49,284 bases of DNA from an uncultured Collinsella sp. (lineage in GTDB: Bacteria > Actinomycetota > Coriobacteriia > Coriobacteriales > Coriobacteriaceae), in assembly GCA_902470835.1 (NCBI GenBank), contig CABRHR010000004.1, positions 1-49,284 of the forward strand, in the 5' to 3' direction. A program made the translations under genes and the position numbers. Positions 6,987-15,316 of the stretch are shown in pieces. The notes under the pieces are model-generated. The model made no database searches, was not told where the DNA came from, and saw nothing but the letters and a program-made list of their open reading frames with translations. Numbering within the stretch: the first letter of the stretch is position 1; every line of letters begins with the position of its first letter.

Positions 6987-8447
6987 ATGAGCGAGAACGA
7001 TTCTCAGCGTCCTCAGGACGCGGGCAACGCCGGCGAGACCCAGCAGCAGCCGCGCGTGCAGGTAGAGTCGACGCCTGCCGACAGCAACATTCCCTACGTG
7101 CAGGCCTACGACACGCAGACCGGAAAGCCGCTGGGCAGCCAGCAGGTTGTAAACAAGCACACGGTGGTCAAGACCAAGACCAAAAAGCTGCCGATTTTTA
7201 TTACGGCGCTTGCCGGATGCGCCTGCGGCGCCCTGCTGGTCATCGCGCTCATTATGAGCGGCACGCTCAACATTGGCGGCGGAAAGAATGCCGTGACGGC
7301 GGGTGCTTCGGGTTCGTCGACGCAAAAGATAACGATTGATTCCGAGGACACCACGCTGGCCGAGGCCGTTTCAGCCAAGGCGTTGCCCTCCGTGGTTTCC
7401 ATCGCTGCCACTTCGAGCGGTAGCCAGAATGGCTCGCTTTCGCAGTCTGCCGACGAGTCGGACGGCTCGGGCAGCGTCGGTTCGGGCGTAGTGCTCGATA
7501 CCGAGGGCCACATCCTCACCAACAACCACGTGGTCGATGGTTACGACCACTACGTGGTGACCATGGACGACGGCACCACCTACGAGGCCGAGTTCGTGGG
7601 CAACGATGCTTCGAGCGACCTGGCCGTCATCAAGCTCAAGGATGCAGACGCCTCCAAGCTCACGCCGATTGCGATCGGTGATTCCTCCAAGCTCAACGTG
7701 GGCGAGTGGGTCATGGCGATCGGCTCGCCGTTCGGCAACGAGCAGTCTGTCTCCACGGGCATCGTCTCGGCGCTCTATCGCTCCACGGCCATGAGCTCTA
7801 CCAGCGGCAACACCATCTACGCCAACATGATCCAGACCGATGCCGCCATTAACCCGGGCAACTCCGGCGGCGCGCTCGTCAACGACAATGGTGAGCTGGT
7901 GGGCATTAATTCGCTTATCGAGAGCTACTCGGGCTCCAGCTCGGGCGTGGGCTTTGCCATTCCGGTCAACTATGCCAAGAACATTGCCGACCAGATCATC
8001 GACGGCAAGACGCCGGTTCATCCGTATCTGGGCGCCACGCTTTCGAGCGTCAACGCGCTCAACGCCCGCACCAACAAGCTGAGCACCGATAGCGGCGCGT
8101 ACGTGGCGAGCGTCGTCGAGGACGGTCCCGCCGCCAAGGCTGGCATCCAAGAGGGCGACGTCATCACCAAGCTGGGTGACGACGAGATCACGAGTGCTGA
8201 CGGCCTGATCATTGCGCTGCGTAGCCACGAGGTGGGCGAGAAGGTCGAGATTACGCTCGTGCGCGGCAAGGAAGAGAAGAAGGTCACCGTCGAGCTGGGT
8301 TCCGACGAGGAGCTGCAGAACCAGCAGCAGGACGACAGCTCGACCGACACCGGCAATGGTAGCATCACCGACGAGCAGCTGCGTCAGTACCTGGAGGAGC
8401 TGTTGGGCCAGCAGGGCCAGGGTCAAGGCTACGGTCAGGGTTTCTAA
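6987..8447 (+). CDS. htrA: Membrane-anchored HtrA/DegP-type serine protease with PDZ domain
   Basis: A 486-residue protein: acidic, Gln-rich cytoplasmic N terminus, one membrane segment (about 78-100, LPIFITALAGCACGALLVIA), a linker, then a trypsin-like domain outside the cell. The triad is visible as H181 (TNNHVVDG), D211 (ASSDLAVIK) and S293 (NPGNSGGA). A PDZ domain follows (about 350-445; YLGATL to VEITLVRGKEEKKV). The C terminus is a Gln/Gly-rich tail. Role by family: degradation and folding control of misfolded exported proteins under stress. Start ATG with GAAAGGA upstream; upstream in-frame codons lack a binding site. It is a single-gene unit with hairpins on both sides. Confidence 0.93.
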   Translation: MSENDSQRPQDAGNAGETQQQPRVQVESTPADSNIPYVQAYDTQTGKPLGSQQVVNKHTVVKTKTKKLPIFITALAGCACGALLVIALIMSGTLNIGGGKNAVTAGASGSSTQKITIDSEDTTLAEAVSAKALPSVVSIAATSSGSQNGSLSQSADESDGSGSVGSGVVLDTEGHILTNNHVVDGYDHYVVTMDDGTTYEAEFVGNDASSDLAVIKLKDADASKLTPIAIGDSSKLNVGEWVMAIGSPFGNEQSVSTGIVSALYRSTAMSSTSGNTIYANMIQTDAAINPGNSGGALVNDNGELVGINSLIESYSGSSSGVGFAIPVNYAKNIADQIIDGKTPVHPYLGATLSSVNALNARTNKLSTDSGAYVASVVEDGPAAKAGIQEGDVITKLGDDEITSADGLIIALRSHEVGEKVEITLVRGKEEKKVTVELGSDEELQNQQQDDSSTDTGNGSITDEQLRQYLEELLGQQGQGQGYGQGF

Positions 8448-8474
8448 CGAGCCGTATCGCACATATCGAAGCCA

Positions 8475-8512
8475 GGGGGGCTGTCCCATCAACGCGGGAC
8501 AGCCCCTCTTTA
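8475..8512 (+). terminator. Terminator of htrA
   Basis: GGGGCTGTCCC and GGGACAGCCCC around ATCAACGC, followed by TCTTTACTT. A strong rho-independent terminator. Confidence 0.85.
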
Positions 8513-8517
8513 CTTAT

Positions 8518-8548
8518 TGATCCGTTGGGGACGGAGGAAAACGGATCA
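8518..8548 (-). repeat. Family G 31-bp repeat, intergenic copy
   Basis: TGATCCGTT at one end and AACGGATCA at the other, with TTTTCCTCCGTC inside on the minus strand. It matches 27 of 31 bases with 15256-15286, which lies inside a coding region. Confidence 0.75.
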
Positions 8549-8695
8549 TTTGGAAACGGCAAGGACATGGTTTGATCGCGCGATCCACCCCGATCCGACG
8601 GCTGCCGATTCGGTGCGGTTTGAGACCGCTATTCGGCCCCTTTGCGACCGGTGGTACTCTAGTATCCGTTTGAAATCGAGCGAAGGAGTGCCGCT

Positions 8696-10924
8696 ATGGA
8701 GCAATCGAGCCTGTTTGGTGACGGCGTGGACATCGATACCGAAACGCCCGCGAGCGCGGATGCCGCCGCACCGGCCGACGCCCGTGCCCAGGCGGCAGCG
8801 CGTGCGGCCGAGCTGCGCCACGAGCTCGATTACCACGCCTATCGCTACTACATGCTCGATGCGCCCGAGATCACGGATGCCGCCTTTGACAAAATGCTCG
8901 TTGAGCTGCAGGAAATCGAGGCAACCTACCCCGACCTCGTGACGCCCGACAGCTACACCCAGCGTGTGGGCGGCTACGTGAGCGAGCAGTTTACGCCGGT
9001 CACGCACATGGCACGCATGTATTCCATGGATGATGCCATGGACTTGGACGAGCTCGATGCGTGGCTCCAGCGCACCGAGGATGCGCTCGGTGCCGGTAGC
9101 GTCACCTATACCTGCGAGCTTAAGATCGACGGCTTGGGTGTGGCGCTTACCTACCAAAACGGCACCTTCGTGCGCGCAGCCACGCGCGGCGACGGTACCA
9201 CGGGCGAGGACGTGTCGCTCAACGTACGTACCATCAAGGACGTGCCCATGCACCTGTCCGAGCCGGCGCTCGCTCACATGGGTGCCGATCGCGAGCGTAC
9301 AATCGAGGTCCGCGGCGAGGTCTACATGCCCAAGGGTAGCTTTGTGCGCCTGAACGACGAGGCCGATGCCGAGGGCCGCGACCCCTTCGCCAACCCGCGT
9401 AACGCCGCTGCCGGGTCCTTGCGCCAGAAGGATCCCAAGGTTACGGCGCGTCGCGACTTGGCCACCTTTATCTACGCCATCGCCGATACCGACCCGTTGC
9501 ACGTCCATAGCCAGCGTGAGTTCCTCGATTGGCTGCGCAGCGCCGGCTTTAGCGTCAACCCCAACGTGGCCCGCTGCGCCACGCCGGCCGAGGTCCACGA
9601 GTTCTGCGCCCAGGCGCTCGAGCATCGCGGCGACCTAGACTACGACATCGACGGCGTGGTCGTAAAGGTCGACAGCTTTCAGCAGCAGCTCGACCTGGGC
9701 TTTACCGCCCGTGCACCGCGCTGGGCCATCGCCTTTAAGTTTCCGCCCGAGGAAAAGCAGACCATCCTGCGCGAGATTCGCATCCAGGTGGGCCGCACCG
9801 GTGTGCTCACGCCGGTCGCGGAGTTCGATCCGGTGACGGTCGCCGGCTCCACCATCGCGCGCGCCACGCTGCACAACATCGACGAGATCCGCCGCAAAAA
9901 CGTGCGCGAGGGCGACACCATCATCGTGCACAAGGCGGGCGACGTGATCCCCGAGGTCGTGGGTCCGGTGCTCGACAAGCGGCCGGCCGATTCTGTCGAC
10001 TGGCAGATGCCCGAGGTCTGTCCCGTGTGCGGCAGCCCCGTGGTGCACGAGGACGGCGAGGTCGCCTACCGTTGCGTTTCCATCGACTGCCCCGCGCAGC
10101 TCAAGGAACGCCTGCTCCACTGGGTGAGCCGCGGCTGCATGGACGTCGACGGCCTGGGTGACGAGATCGTCGACAAGATGATCGCCGCCGGCCTGATCCA
10201 CGACGTCGCGGACTTCTACCAGCTTACGGTCGACGACATCGCCGGCCTGGACACGGGCCGCGTGTACGCGAGCTCCAACAGCAAAAAGGGCGTCAAGAAG
10301 GGCGACCCCATTCCGGTTGGTCTCAAGACGGCCGAGAAGATTATCGCCGAGCTCAACAAGTCCAAGAGCCAGCCGCTCGGGCGTGTGCTGTTTGCCTTGG
10401 GTATCCGCCATGTGGGCAAAAGCGTGGGTGAGGTCATCGCCGAGCGATTCCTGTCGATCGACAAGCTTATCCTCGCGAGCGAAGAGGACATCGCCGAGTG
10501 CGAGGGCATCGGTCCCAAGATCGCGGCGAGCGTCAAACAATTCCTGGCCGTGCCCGAGAACCTTGCCGTGCTGGAGCGCCTGCGCCAGGCGGGCCTGTCG
10601 CTCGAGGTCGACCTGGGCGCCGCCCATGCGCAGGCTGCAGCCGATGCCGGCGTAGCAGGCGAGCTCGCCGACGCGCAGCCACTCGCGGGCCTGACGTTTG
10701 TGTTGACCGGTACGCTCGTCAACCGCACGCGCGACGAGGCGGGCGCCGCGCTCAAGGTGCTCGGCGCCAAGGTTTCGGGCAGTGTATCGAAGAAGACGAG
10801 CTACCTGGTCGCCGGTCCCAAGGCGGGCTCCAAACTCACCAAGGCCGAGCAGCTGGGCGTGCCCGTGCTGGACGAGGATGCGCTCGAGCAGATTCTCGCT
10901 ACCGGTGAGGTGCCCCAGGCTTAA
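8696..10924 (+). CDS. ligA: NAD-dependent DNA ligase
   Basis: A 742-residue ligase that seals nicks in DNA during replication and repair using NAD. Domain order: a short variable N-terminal tail, Ia helical domain (HELDYHAYRYYMLDAPEITDA in part), adenylation domain with the adenylated lysine K143 in LKIDGLG, OB fold (VGRTGVLTPVAEFDPV), four-cysteine zinc finger (CPVCGSP and CVSIDCPAQ), helix-hairpin-helix region (ECEGIGPKIAASV) and C-terminal BRCT domain (LAGLTFVLTGTL to LDEDALEQIL). It is slightly longer than the usual 670 residues because of the N-terminal tail and a loop with SNSKKGVKKGD in the HhH region. Start ATG with GAAGGAG upstream. An essential housekeeping gene transcribed alone. 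Confidence 0.97.
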   Translation: MEQSSLFGDGVDIDTETPASADAAAPADARAQAAARAAELRHELDYHAYRYYMLDAPEITDAAFDKMLVELQEIEATYPDLVTPDSYTQRVGGYVSEQFTPVTHMARMYSMDDAMDLDELDAWLQRTEDALGAGSVTYTCELKIDGLGVALTYQNGTFVRAATRGDGTTGEDVSLNVRTIKDVPMHLSEPALAHMGADRERTIEVRGEVYMPKGSFVRLNDEADAEGRDPFANPRNAAAGSLRQKDPKVTARRDLATFIYAIADTDPLHVHSQREFLDWLRSAGFSVNPNVARCATPAEVHEFCAQALEHRGDLDYDIDGVVVKVDSFQQQLDLGFTARAPRWAIAFKFPPEEKQTILREIRIQVGRTGVLTPVAEFDPVTVAGSTIARATLHNIDEIRRKNVREGDTIIVHKAGDVIPEVVGPVLDKRPADSVDWQMPEVCPVCGSPVVHEDGEVAYRCVSIDCPAQLKERLLHWVSRGCMDVDGLGDEIVDKMIAAGLIHDVADFYQLTVDDIAGLDTGRVYASSNSKKGVKKGDPIPVGLKTAEKIIAELNKSKSQPLGRVLFALGIRHVGKSVGEVIAERFLSIDKLILASEEDIAECEGIGPKIAASVKQFLAVPENLAVLERLRQAGLSLEVDLGAAHAQAAADAGVAGELADAQPLAGLTFVLTGTLVNRTRDEAGAALKVLGAKVSGSVSKKTSYLVAGPKAGSKLTKAEQLGVPVLDEDALEQILATGEVPQA

Positions 10925-10946
10925 GGCATTGATAGCCAGATAGAAG

Positions 10947-10988
10947 AACCGCCCGGAGAGCTTAACGCTTTCCGGGCGGTTTTTATTT
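10947..10988 (+). terminator. Terminator of ligA
   Basis: AACCGCCCGGAGAG and CTTTCCGGGCGGTT around a short loop, followed by TTTATTT. It runs into the last codons of the convergent merR gene. Confidence 0.85.
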
Positions 10989-11831
10989 GGATGCGGTAAC
11001 AGGCACCGTGATCTGCGTCACGTAGGTCGCCGGGTCGTCGCTGATGATGTCGTCGATGAGGGCGATTTCGCGCGAGGGACCGGCGGGTGTCAGGTTATGT
11101 TCGCGCATATAGCCGAGCAGCTGCTCGTAGCGCGGGTCCGCTTGCCCGTGCGTGCCACGAAAGCTAATGGTCAGGCAGCGCGTGGCGGGCCGCACCTCGA
11201 CATCGCCCAGGTATTCATCGGTATCGTCGAGCAGCAGAAAGACCTCGTCGTAGCCGTCAAAGTCGCCGGCGGCCAGGCGCTCGGCGCTAATCCCGACGCC
11301 TAAGTTGCCCAGAAAGACAAAGGTCTCGTGCTGGCCTTTCTGCAGCTGACGAATCTGCCACTCCAGCGCATAGGCGTCGGTAGGGTTGACGCGTTCGCGC
11401 AACACGGCGCAGCGAAGCTCGGGCGCATCGATTGTGCAAATGGTATCGAGTTCGGTGTTCAAGGCATTGTGCAGCAGGGCAAGCCGGTTATCGATCTTGC
11501 GCGACACGCGCTCCAGCTCGCGGCGCTTGCGCTCGATGAGCTCCTGCTGCTGAGCCAGCTGCCGCTGCATGAGGTCCACATCGCGCGTGGTCACAAACTC
11601 ACGGATCTGCGCGAGCGGCAGGTTGAGAACGCGCAGGTGGCTGATGGTGTTGAGGGTGGAGAGCTGCCGCGATCCGTAGTAGCGGTATCCACTCGCCGGA
11701 TCGATGTGCGCCGGGTCCAGCAAGCCCATCTGCTCGTAATGACGTAGCGTCCCAACGCTCAGGTTAAACAGGCGCGCCACCTCGCCAATGCGGAGCAGGC
11801 CCTCAGTATGTTCACTTGGCGTGTCGGTCAC
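10983..11831 (-). CDS. MerR-family regulator with GyrI-like effector domain
   Basis: A 282-residue regulator. The N-terminal MerR winged helix (about 12-80) shows LLRIGEVARLFNLSVGTLRHYEQMGLL and SGYRYYGSRQL. A long coiled coil follows (about 85-125, RQLAQQQELIERKRRELERV in part). The C-terminal part (about 130-280) resembles the GyrI/effector-binding domain found in BltR/BmrR regulators, which bind hydrophobic drugs. Start is GTG with AGGAG 8-9 bases upstream. It lies 54 bases after the MATE exporter gene on the same strand, so it probably controls that exporter in answer to a compound. Confidence 0.85.
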   Translation of the reverse strand: MTDTPSEHTEGLLRIGEVARLFNLSVGTLRHYEQMGLLDPAHIDPASGYRYYGSRQLSTLNTISHLRVLNLPLAQIREFVTTRDVDLMQRQLAQQQELIERKRRELERVSRKIDNRLALLHNALNTELDTICTIDAPELRCAVLRERVNPTDAYALEWQIRQLQKGQHETFVFLGNLGVGISAERLAAGDFDGYDEVFLLLDDTDEYLGDVEVRPATRCLTISFRGTHGQADPRYEQLLGYMREHNLTPAGPSREIALIDDIISDDPATYVTQITVPVTASK

Positions 11832-11885
11832 AGGACCGCTCCTTTCAATAGGGTCGGGGAGGGGCGCCAGACTCGCGTCGCCCCG

Positions 11886-13232
11886 CTACGCTGCCAACTT
11901 GTCAAAAGCCCCGCGCCGGTTGAGCGCGGTAAACGCGACAACACAGATGACTGCCGACAAAATCGATCCGCACGGCGAGGCGATACCCATGGGAAACAGC
12001 GTGTCGGAATATGCGTTCGACAGCAGCCAAGCGCCGGGCACGCGAATGAGCGCCACGGCCAGCACGTTGTGCGCAAAGCCGATGTAGCTCTTGCCATACG
12101 CAGCGAAAAAGCCACTAAAGCAAATGTGGATGCCGGCAAAAATCGCGTCGAAAATATAACTGTGCATATAGCCGGTACCGGCCGCGACCACCGCGGCGTC
12201 CTTGGCAAAAAAGCCAATAAACGCCGGAGCCACCAGCCACATCAGCACCGTGATCAGGCAGCCATACACTACCGAGATGGTCATGGCGTCCTTGAGCACC
12301 TGACGCGCGCGATCGCCCTTGCCCGCGCCGGCATTTTGCGCCGTGAGTGCGCTGACGGTGGCGCCCATGGAGCTCGGCACAATGAATAAAAAGCTGATCA
12401 TCTTCTCGACCAGGCCCACGGCGGCGGCGTCGACGAGCCCTCGGTGGTTGGCGATGACGGTGATAAACATAAACGCCACCTGGATGCAGCCGTCCTGCAC
12501 GGCCACGGGCACGCCAATCTTAAGAATGCTGCCGAGCACCTCGGGCTGGGGGCGCAGGTCGCTGCGCTTAACGTGGATGTTCGTGCGGCGGCTCTTGAGC
12601 CACACGAGCGCGAGGGCAACGCTGGCCGTCTGCGCGGTCACCGTGCCGAGCGCCGCACCCACGGGGCCGAGCCCCATGTGGCCGATAAACAGAAAGTCGA
12701 GCGCGATGTTGATGATGCATGCCACGCCGATCACGTACATGGGCGAGCGCGAATCGCCCAGGCCGCGAAAAATGGCCGAGAGGATGTTGTACGCGGCGAT
12801 AAACGGAATGCCGGCAAAGCAGATGCGCAGGTAGGCGGCAGTGCCTTCGACTGCCTCGGGCGGCGTGCCAATGAGCGCCACAACCTGCGGGCACAGTGCG
12901 AGCAGGACAGCGGCCAGCACCACCGAGACGCCCATAAACAGCGTGATGGTGTTGCCGATGGCGGTCTCGGCGCGGTCAAACCGGCGCGAGCCCACGGCGT
13001 GGCCGACGATAACCGTCGTTCCCATGGCCAGGCCCACGAGGGTTACGGTAATGATATAGAGCGTCTGCGCGCCATTGCCCACGGCGGTGATGCCGGCGGC
13101 GCCGCTAAACTGTCCCATCATGTACAGGTCGGCCATGCCGTAGAGCATCTGCAAAAAGTACGAGAGCATATAGGGCAGGGCAAAGACCGCGATGGTCTTA
13201 AGGACATTGCCGCGTGTGAGGTCGTGTTCCAT
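11886..13232 (-). CDS. MATE-family multidrug/metabolite exporter
   Basis: A 448-residue, about 12-helix membrane protein. The N terminus VLKTIAVFALPYMLSYFLQ and MADLYMMGQFSGAAGITAV, with GLAMGTTVIVGHAVGSRRFD, is typical of the NorM/DinF-like MATE family, which exports cationic drugs or metabolites with Na+ or H+ exchange. The internal repeat (second half IGVPVAVQDGCIQVAFMFI) is visible. Start ATG 13232. It forms an operon with the MerR regulator downstream. Substrate unknown. Confidence 0.9.
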   Translation of the reverse strand: MEHDLTRGNVLKTIAVFALPYMLSYFLQMLYGMADLYMMGQFSGAAGITAVGNGAQTLYIITVTLVGLAMGTTVIVGHAVGSRRFDRAETAIGNTITLFMGVSVVLAAVLLALCPQVVALIGTPPEAVEGTAAYLRICFAGIPFIAAYNILSAIFRGLGDSRSPMYVIGVACIINIALDFLFIGHMGLGPVGAALGTVTAQTASVALALVWLKSRRTNIHVKRSDLRPQPEVLGSILKIGVPVAVQDGCIQVAFMFITVIANHRGLVDAAAVGLVEKMISFLFIVPSSMGATVSALTAQNAGAGKGDRARQVLKDAMTISVVYGCLITVLMWLVAPAFIGFFAKDAAVVAAGTGYMHSYIFDAIFAGIHICFSGFFAAYGKSYIGFAHNVLAVALIRVPGAWLLSNAYSDTLFPMGIASPCGSILSAVICVVAFTALNRRGAFDKLAA

Positions 13233-13404
13233 GGGCGGGGCTTTCTGGCTTGGTTCGTTTAGCTACCAGTGTAGTGAAAACCCTATAACGATTGTAGAGT
13301 CAAGGTTTGAGTCGAGGACAGGGCGAAAAAAGTGAGGCCCATGATTATTTCCAACTGAATACAGATGCGCACTATGCCTGTTTGGCACGTTCGTTGGCCT
13401 TGCA

Positions 13405-13451
13405 GAAATCGGTTTCGCGTCACTTGACACCATCGCCTGTCGCGCAATAAT
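13405..13451 (+). promoter_or_regulatory. Promoter of ABC exporter operon with LacI-type operator
   Basis: TTGACA (13424-13429), 16-bp spacer, AATAAT (13446-13451): a near-consensus promoter. GAAATCGGTTTC at 13405-13416 is identical to the second operator before lacI (3455-3466) and ends 7 bp before the -35 box. Confidence 0.7.
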
Positions 13452-13492
13452 ACGTGCGTTTGCGAACAACGTTTGATGGGGGATGAACCTGC

Positions 13493-15316
13493 GTGCGCAA
13501 TCTCAAAATCTTGTTTTCCCATTTGGGGGCATACCGCCGCGATGCCATTCTCGGCGTGATTTTCGTCTCGGTCGAGACCGCGCTCGAGCTGTTTATCCCG
13601 GTCATCATGGCCAACATCATCGACGTGGGCGTGCCCACGGGCGACGTCAACTACATGCTGCTACAAGGCGCGTGCATGCTGGTGTGTGCGGCGTTTTCGC
13701 TGGTATTGGGCCTGGGCTACGCACGCACGTCCGCCCGCGTGGCTTCGGGCCTGGGCGCCAACCTGCGCGAGGCCGAGTATCGCAAGATTCAGACGCTCGC
13801 CTTTGGCAACCTGGATAACTACGACGCCAGCTCGCTCGTCACACGTATGACCACCGACATCACCGTCATCCAAAACGCCATCGGCAACGGCTTCCGCCCC
13901 ATGGTGCGCGGCCCGGTGACGCTCGTCGTCGGCCTGGTCTATGCCCTGGTGCTGTCGCGCCCGCTCGCCACGGTCTTCGCGATTATCCTGCCCGTGCTGG
14001 CGATCGTGCTGGGCGTCATCACCTACCGCGTGAGCCCGCTCTACCGCCAGCTGCAAACCTCGATGGACCACCTCAACGGAGTGATGCAGGAGGACCTCAC
14101 CGCCGTGCGCGCCGTCAAGGCGTATGTGCGCGCCGAGCACGAGGAAGCTAAGTTCGATACCGTCAATACCGAGCTCGCACGCACGGCGACGAAGACCTTC
14201 GGCAACGCCGTGCTCAACCTGCCGGTGTTTCAGCTGTCGATGTACGTGGCCGCCATCTCGATCCTGTGGATCGGCGGGCGCATGATTATTGCCGGCGAGC
14301 TGGGCGTGGGCTCGCTCACGGGCTTTATGAGCTACGTCCTGCTGATCATGAACTCGCTCATGATGATTTCCAACGTGTTTTTGCTGCTCACTCGCGCGCT
14401 CGCCAGCGTGGAGCGCATCTCGCGGGTGATCGACGAGCAATCGCTCATCCAGGCGCCCGCGGCAGACGTGGCTGTGCGCGAAGTGGCCGACGGAAGTGTC
14501 GAGTTCCGCGACGTGTCGTTTAAGTACCGCGCAGATGCTGCCGAGGATGTGCTCGAGCATATCGACCTTCGCATCGAGCCGGGCTCCACGGTGGGCGTGC
14601 TCGGCGGCACGGGCTCGGGCAAGAGCTCGCTCGTGCAGCTCATCGCGCGCCTGTACGACGCGACCGAGGGCGCCGTGCTCGTGGGCGGGCGCGACGTGCG
14701 CGACTACGACCTGGTCGCCTTGCGCGACGCCGTGGGCATTGTGCTGCAAAAGAACGTGCTGTTTACGGGGACCGTGCGCGAGAACCTGCAGTGGGGCGCG
14801 CCCGATGCCACCGACGAGGAGTTGTTGGATGCCTGCCGTGCGGCGTGCGTGGACGAGTTTCTGGACCGCATCGGCGGACTCGACGGCGAGTTGGGCCAGG
14901 GTGGCGCCGGTGTTTCGGGCGGCCAGAAGCAGCGCCTGTGCATCGCGCGAACGCTGCTTAAGCACCCGCGCGTGCTCATTTTTGATGACTCGACCAGTGC
15001 GGTCGATATGGCGACCGACGCCAAGATCCGCGAGCATATCGCTCAGATTCCCGACACGACGGTGATCATCATCGCCCAGCGTATCGCAAGCGTGATGGAT
15101 GCCGACCGCATCGTGGTGCTGGATGACGGCCGTGTCCACGGCGTGGGCACGCATGAGGAGCTGCTGGCGGGTGACAACATCTACCAGGAGATTTACGCCT
15201 CGCAGATGGAGTTCGCGGGTGATGTGAGCGACGACGGTGATGCCGACGACGCGAACGATCCGTTTTCCTCCGTCGCATACGGATCATCTCTGGAAGGGGG
15301 TGAGCGCCATGCCTAA
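13493..15316 (+). CDS. ABC exporter half-transporter, degenerate NBD
   Basis: A 607-residue fused membrane (about 1-320, six helices) and ATPase domain protein. Walker A is GGTGSGKSS (K377), the signature SGGQKQRL, Walker B LIFDDSTSAVD. The catalytic glutamate after Walker B is aspartate, the mark of the degenerate-site subunit in heterodimeric exporters such as BmrC, LmrC and TM287. Start is GTG with GGGGGAT upstream; a good promoter lies before it. Its 3' end overlaps the next gene by 8 bases. The C-terminal tail (about residues 587-602) is coded by a copy of intergenic repeat G. Exported substrate (drug, peptide or lipid) cannot be told. Confidence 0.92.
   Translation: MRNLKILFSHLGAYRRDAILGVIFVSVETALELFIPVIMANIIDVGVPTGDVNYMLLQGACMLVCAAFSLVLGLGYARTSARVASGLGANLREAEYRKIQTLAFGNLDNYDASSLVTRMTTDITVIQNAIGNGFRPMVRGPVTLVVGLVYALVLSRPLATVFAIILPVLAIVLGVITYRVSPLYRQLQTSMDHLNGVMQEDLTAVRAVKAYVRAEHEEAKFDTVNTELARTATKTFGNAVLNLPVFQLSMYVAAISILWIGGRMIIAGELGVGSLTGFMSYVLLIMNSLMMISNVFLLLTRALASVERISRVIDEQSLIQAPAADVAVREVADGSVEFRDVSFKYRADAAEDVLEHIDLRIEPGSTVGVLGGTGSGKSSLVQLIARLYDATEGAVLVGGRDVRDYDLVALRDAVGIVLQKNVLFTGTVRENLQWGAPDATDEELLDACRAACVDEFLDRIGGLDGELGQGGAGVSGGQKQRLCIARTLLKHPRVLIFDDSTSAVDMATDAKIREHIAQIPDTTVIIIAQRIASVMDADRIVVLDDGRVHGVGTHEELLAGDNIYQEIYASQMEFAGDVSDDGDADDANDPFSSVAYGSSLEGGERHA
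15256..15286 (+). repeat. Family G 31-bp repeat inside the ABC exporter gene
   Basis: GATCCGTTTTCCTCCGTC then ACGGATCA, matching the reverse complement of 8518-8548 at 27 of 31 bases. It codes for NDPFSSVAYGSS in the C-terminal tail of the half-transporter, just before the next gene's binding site. Confidence 0.75.
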
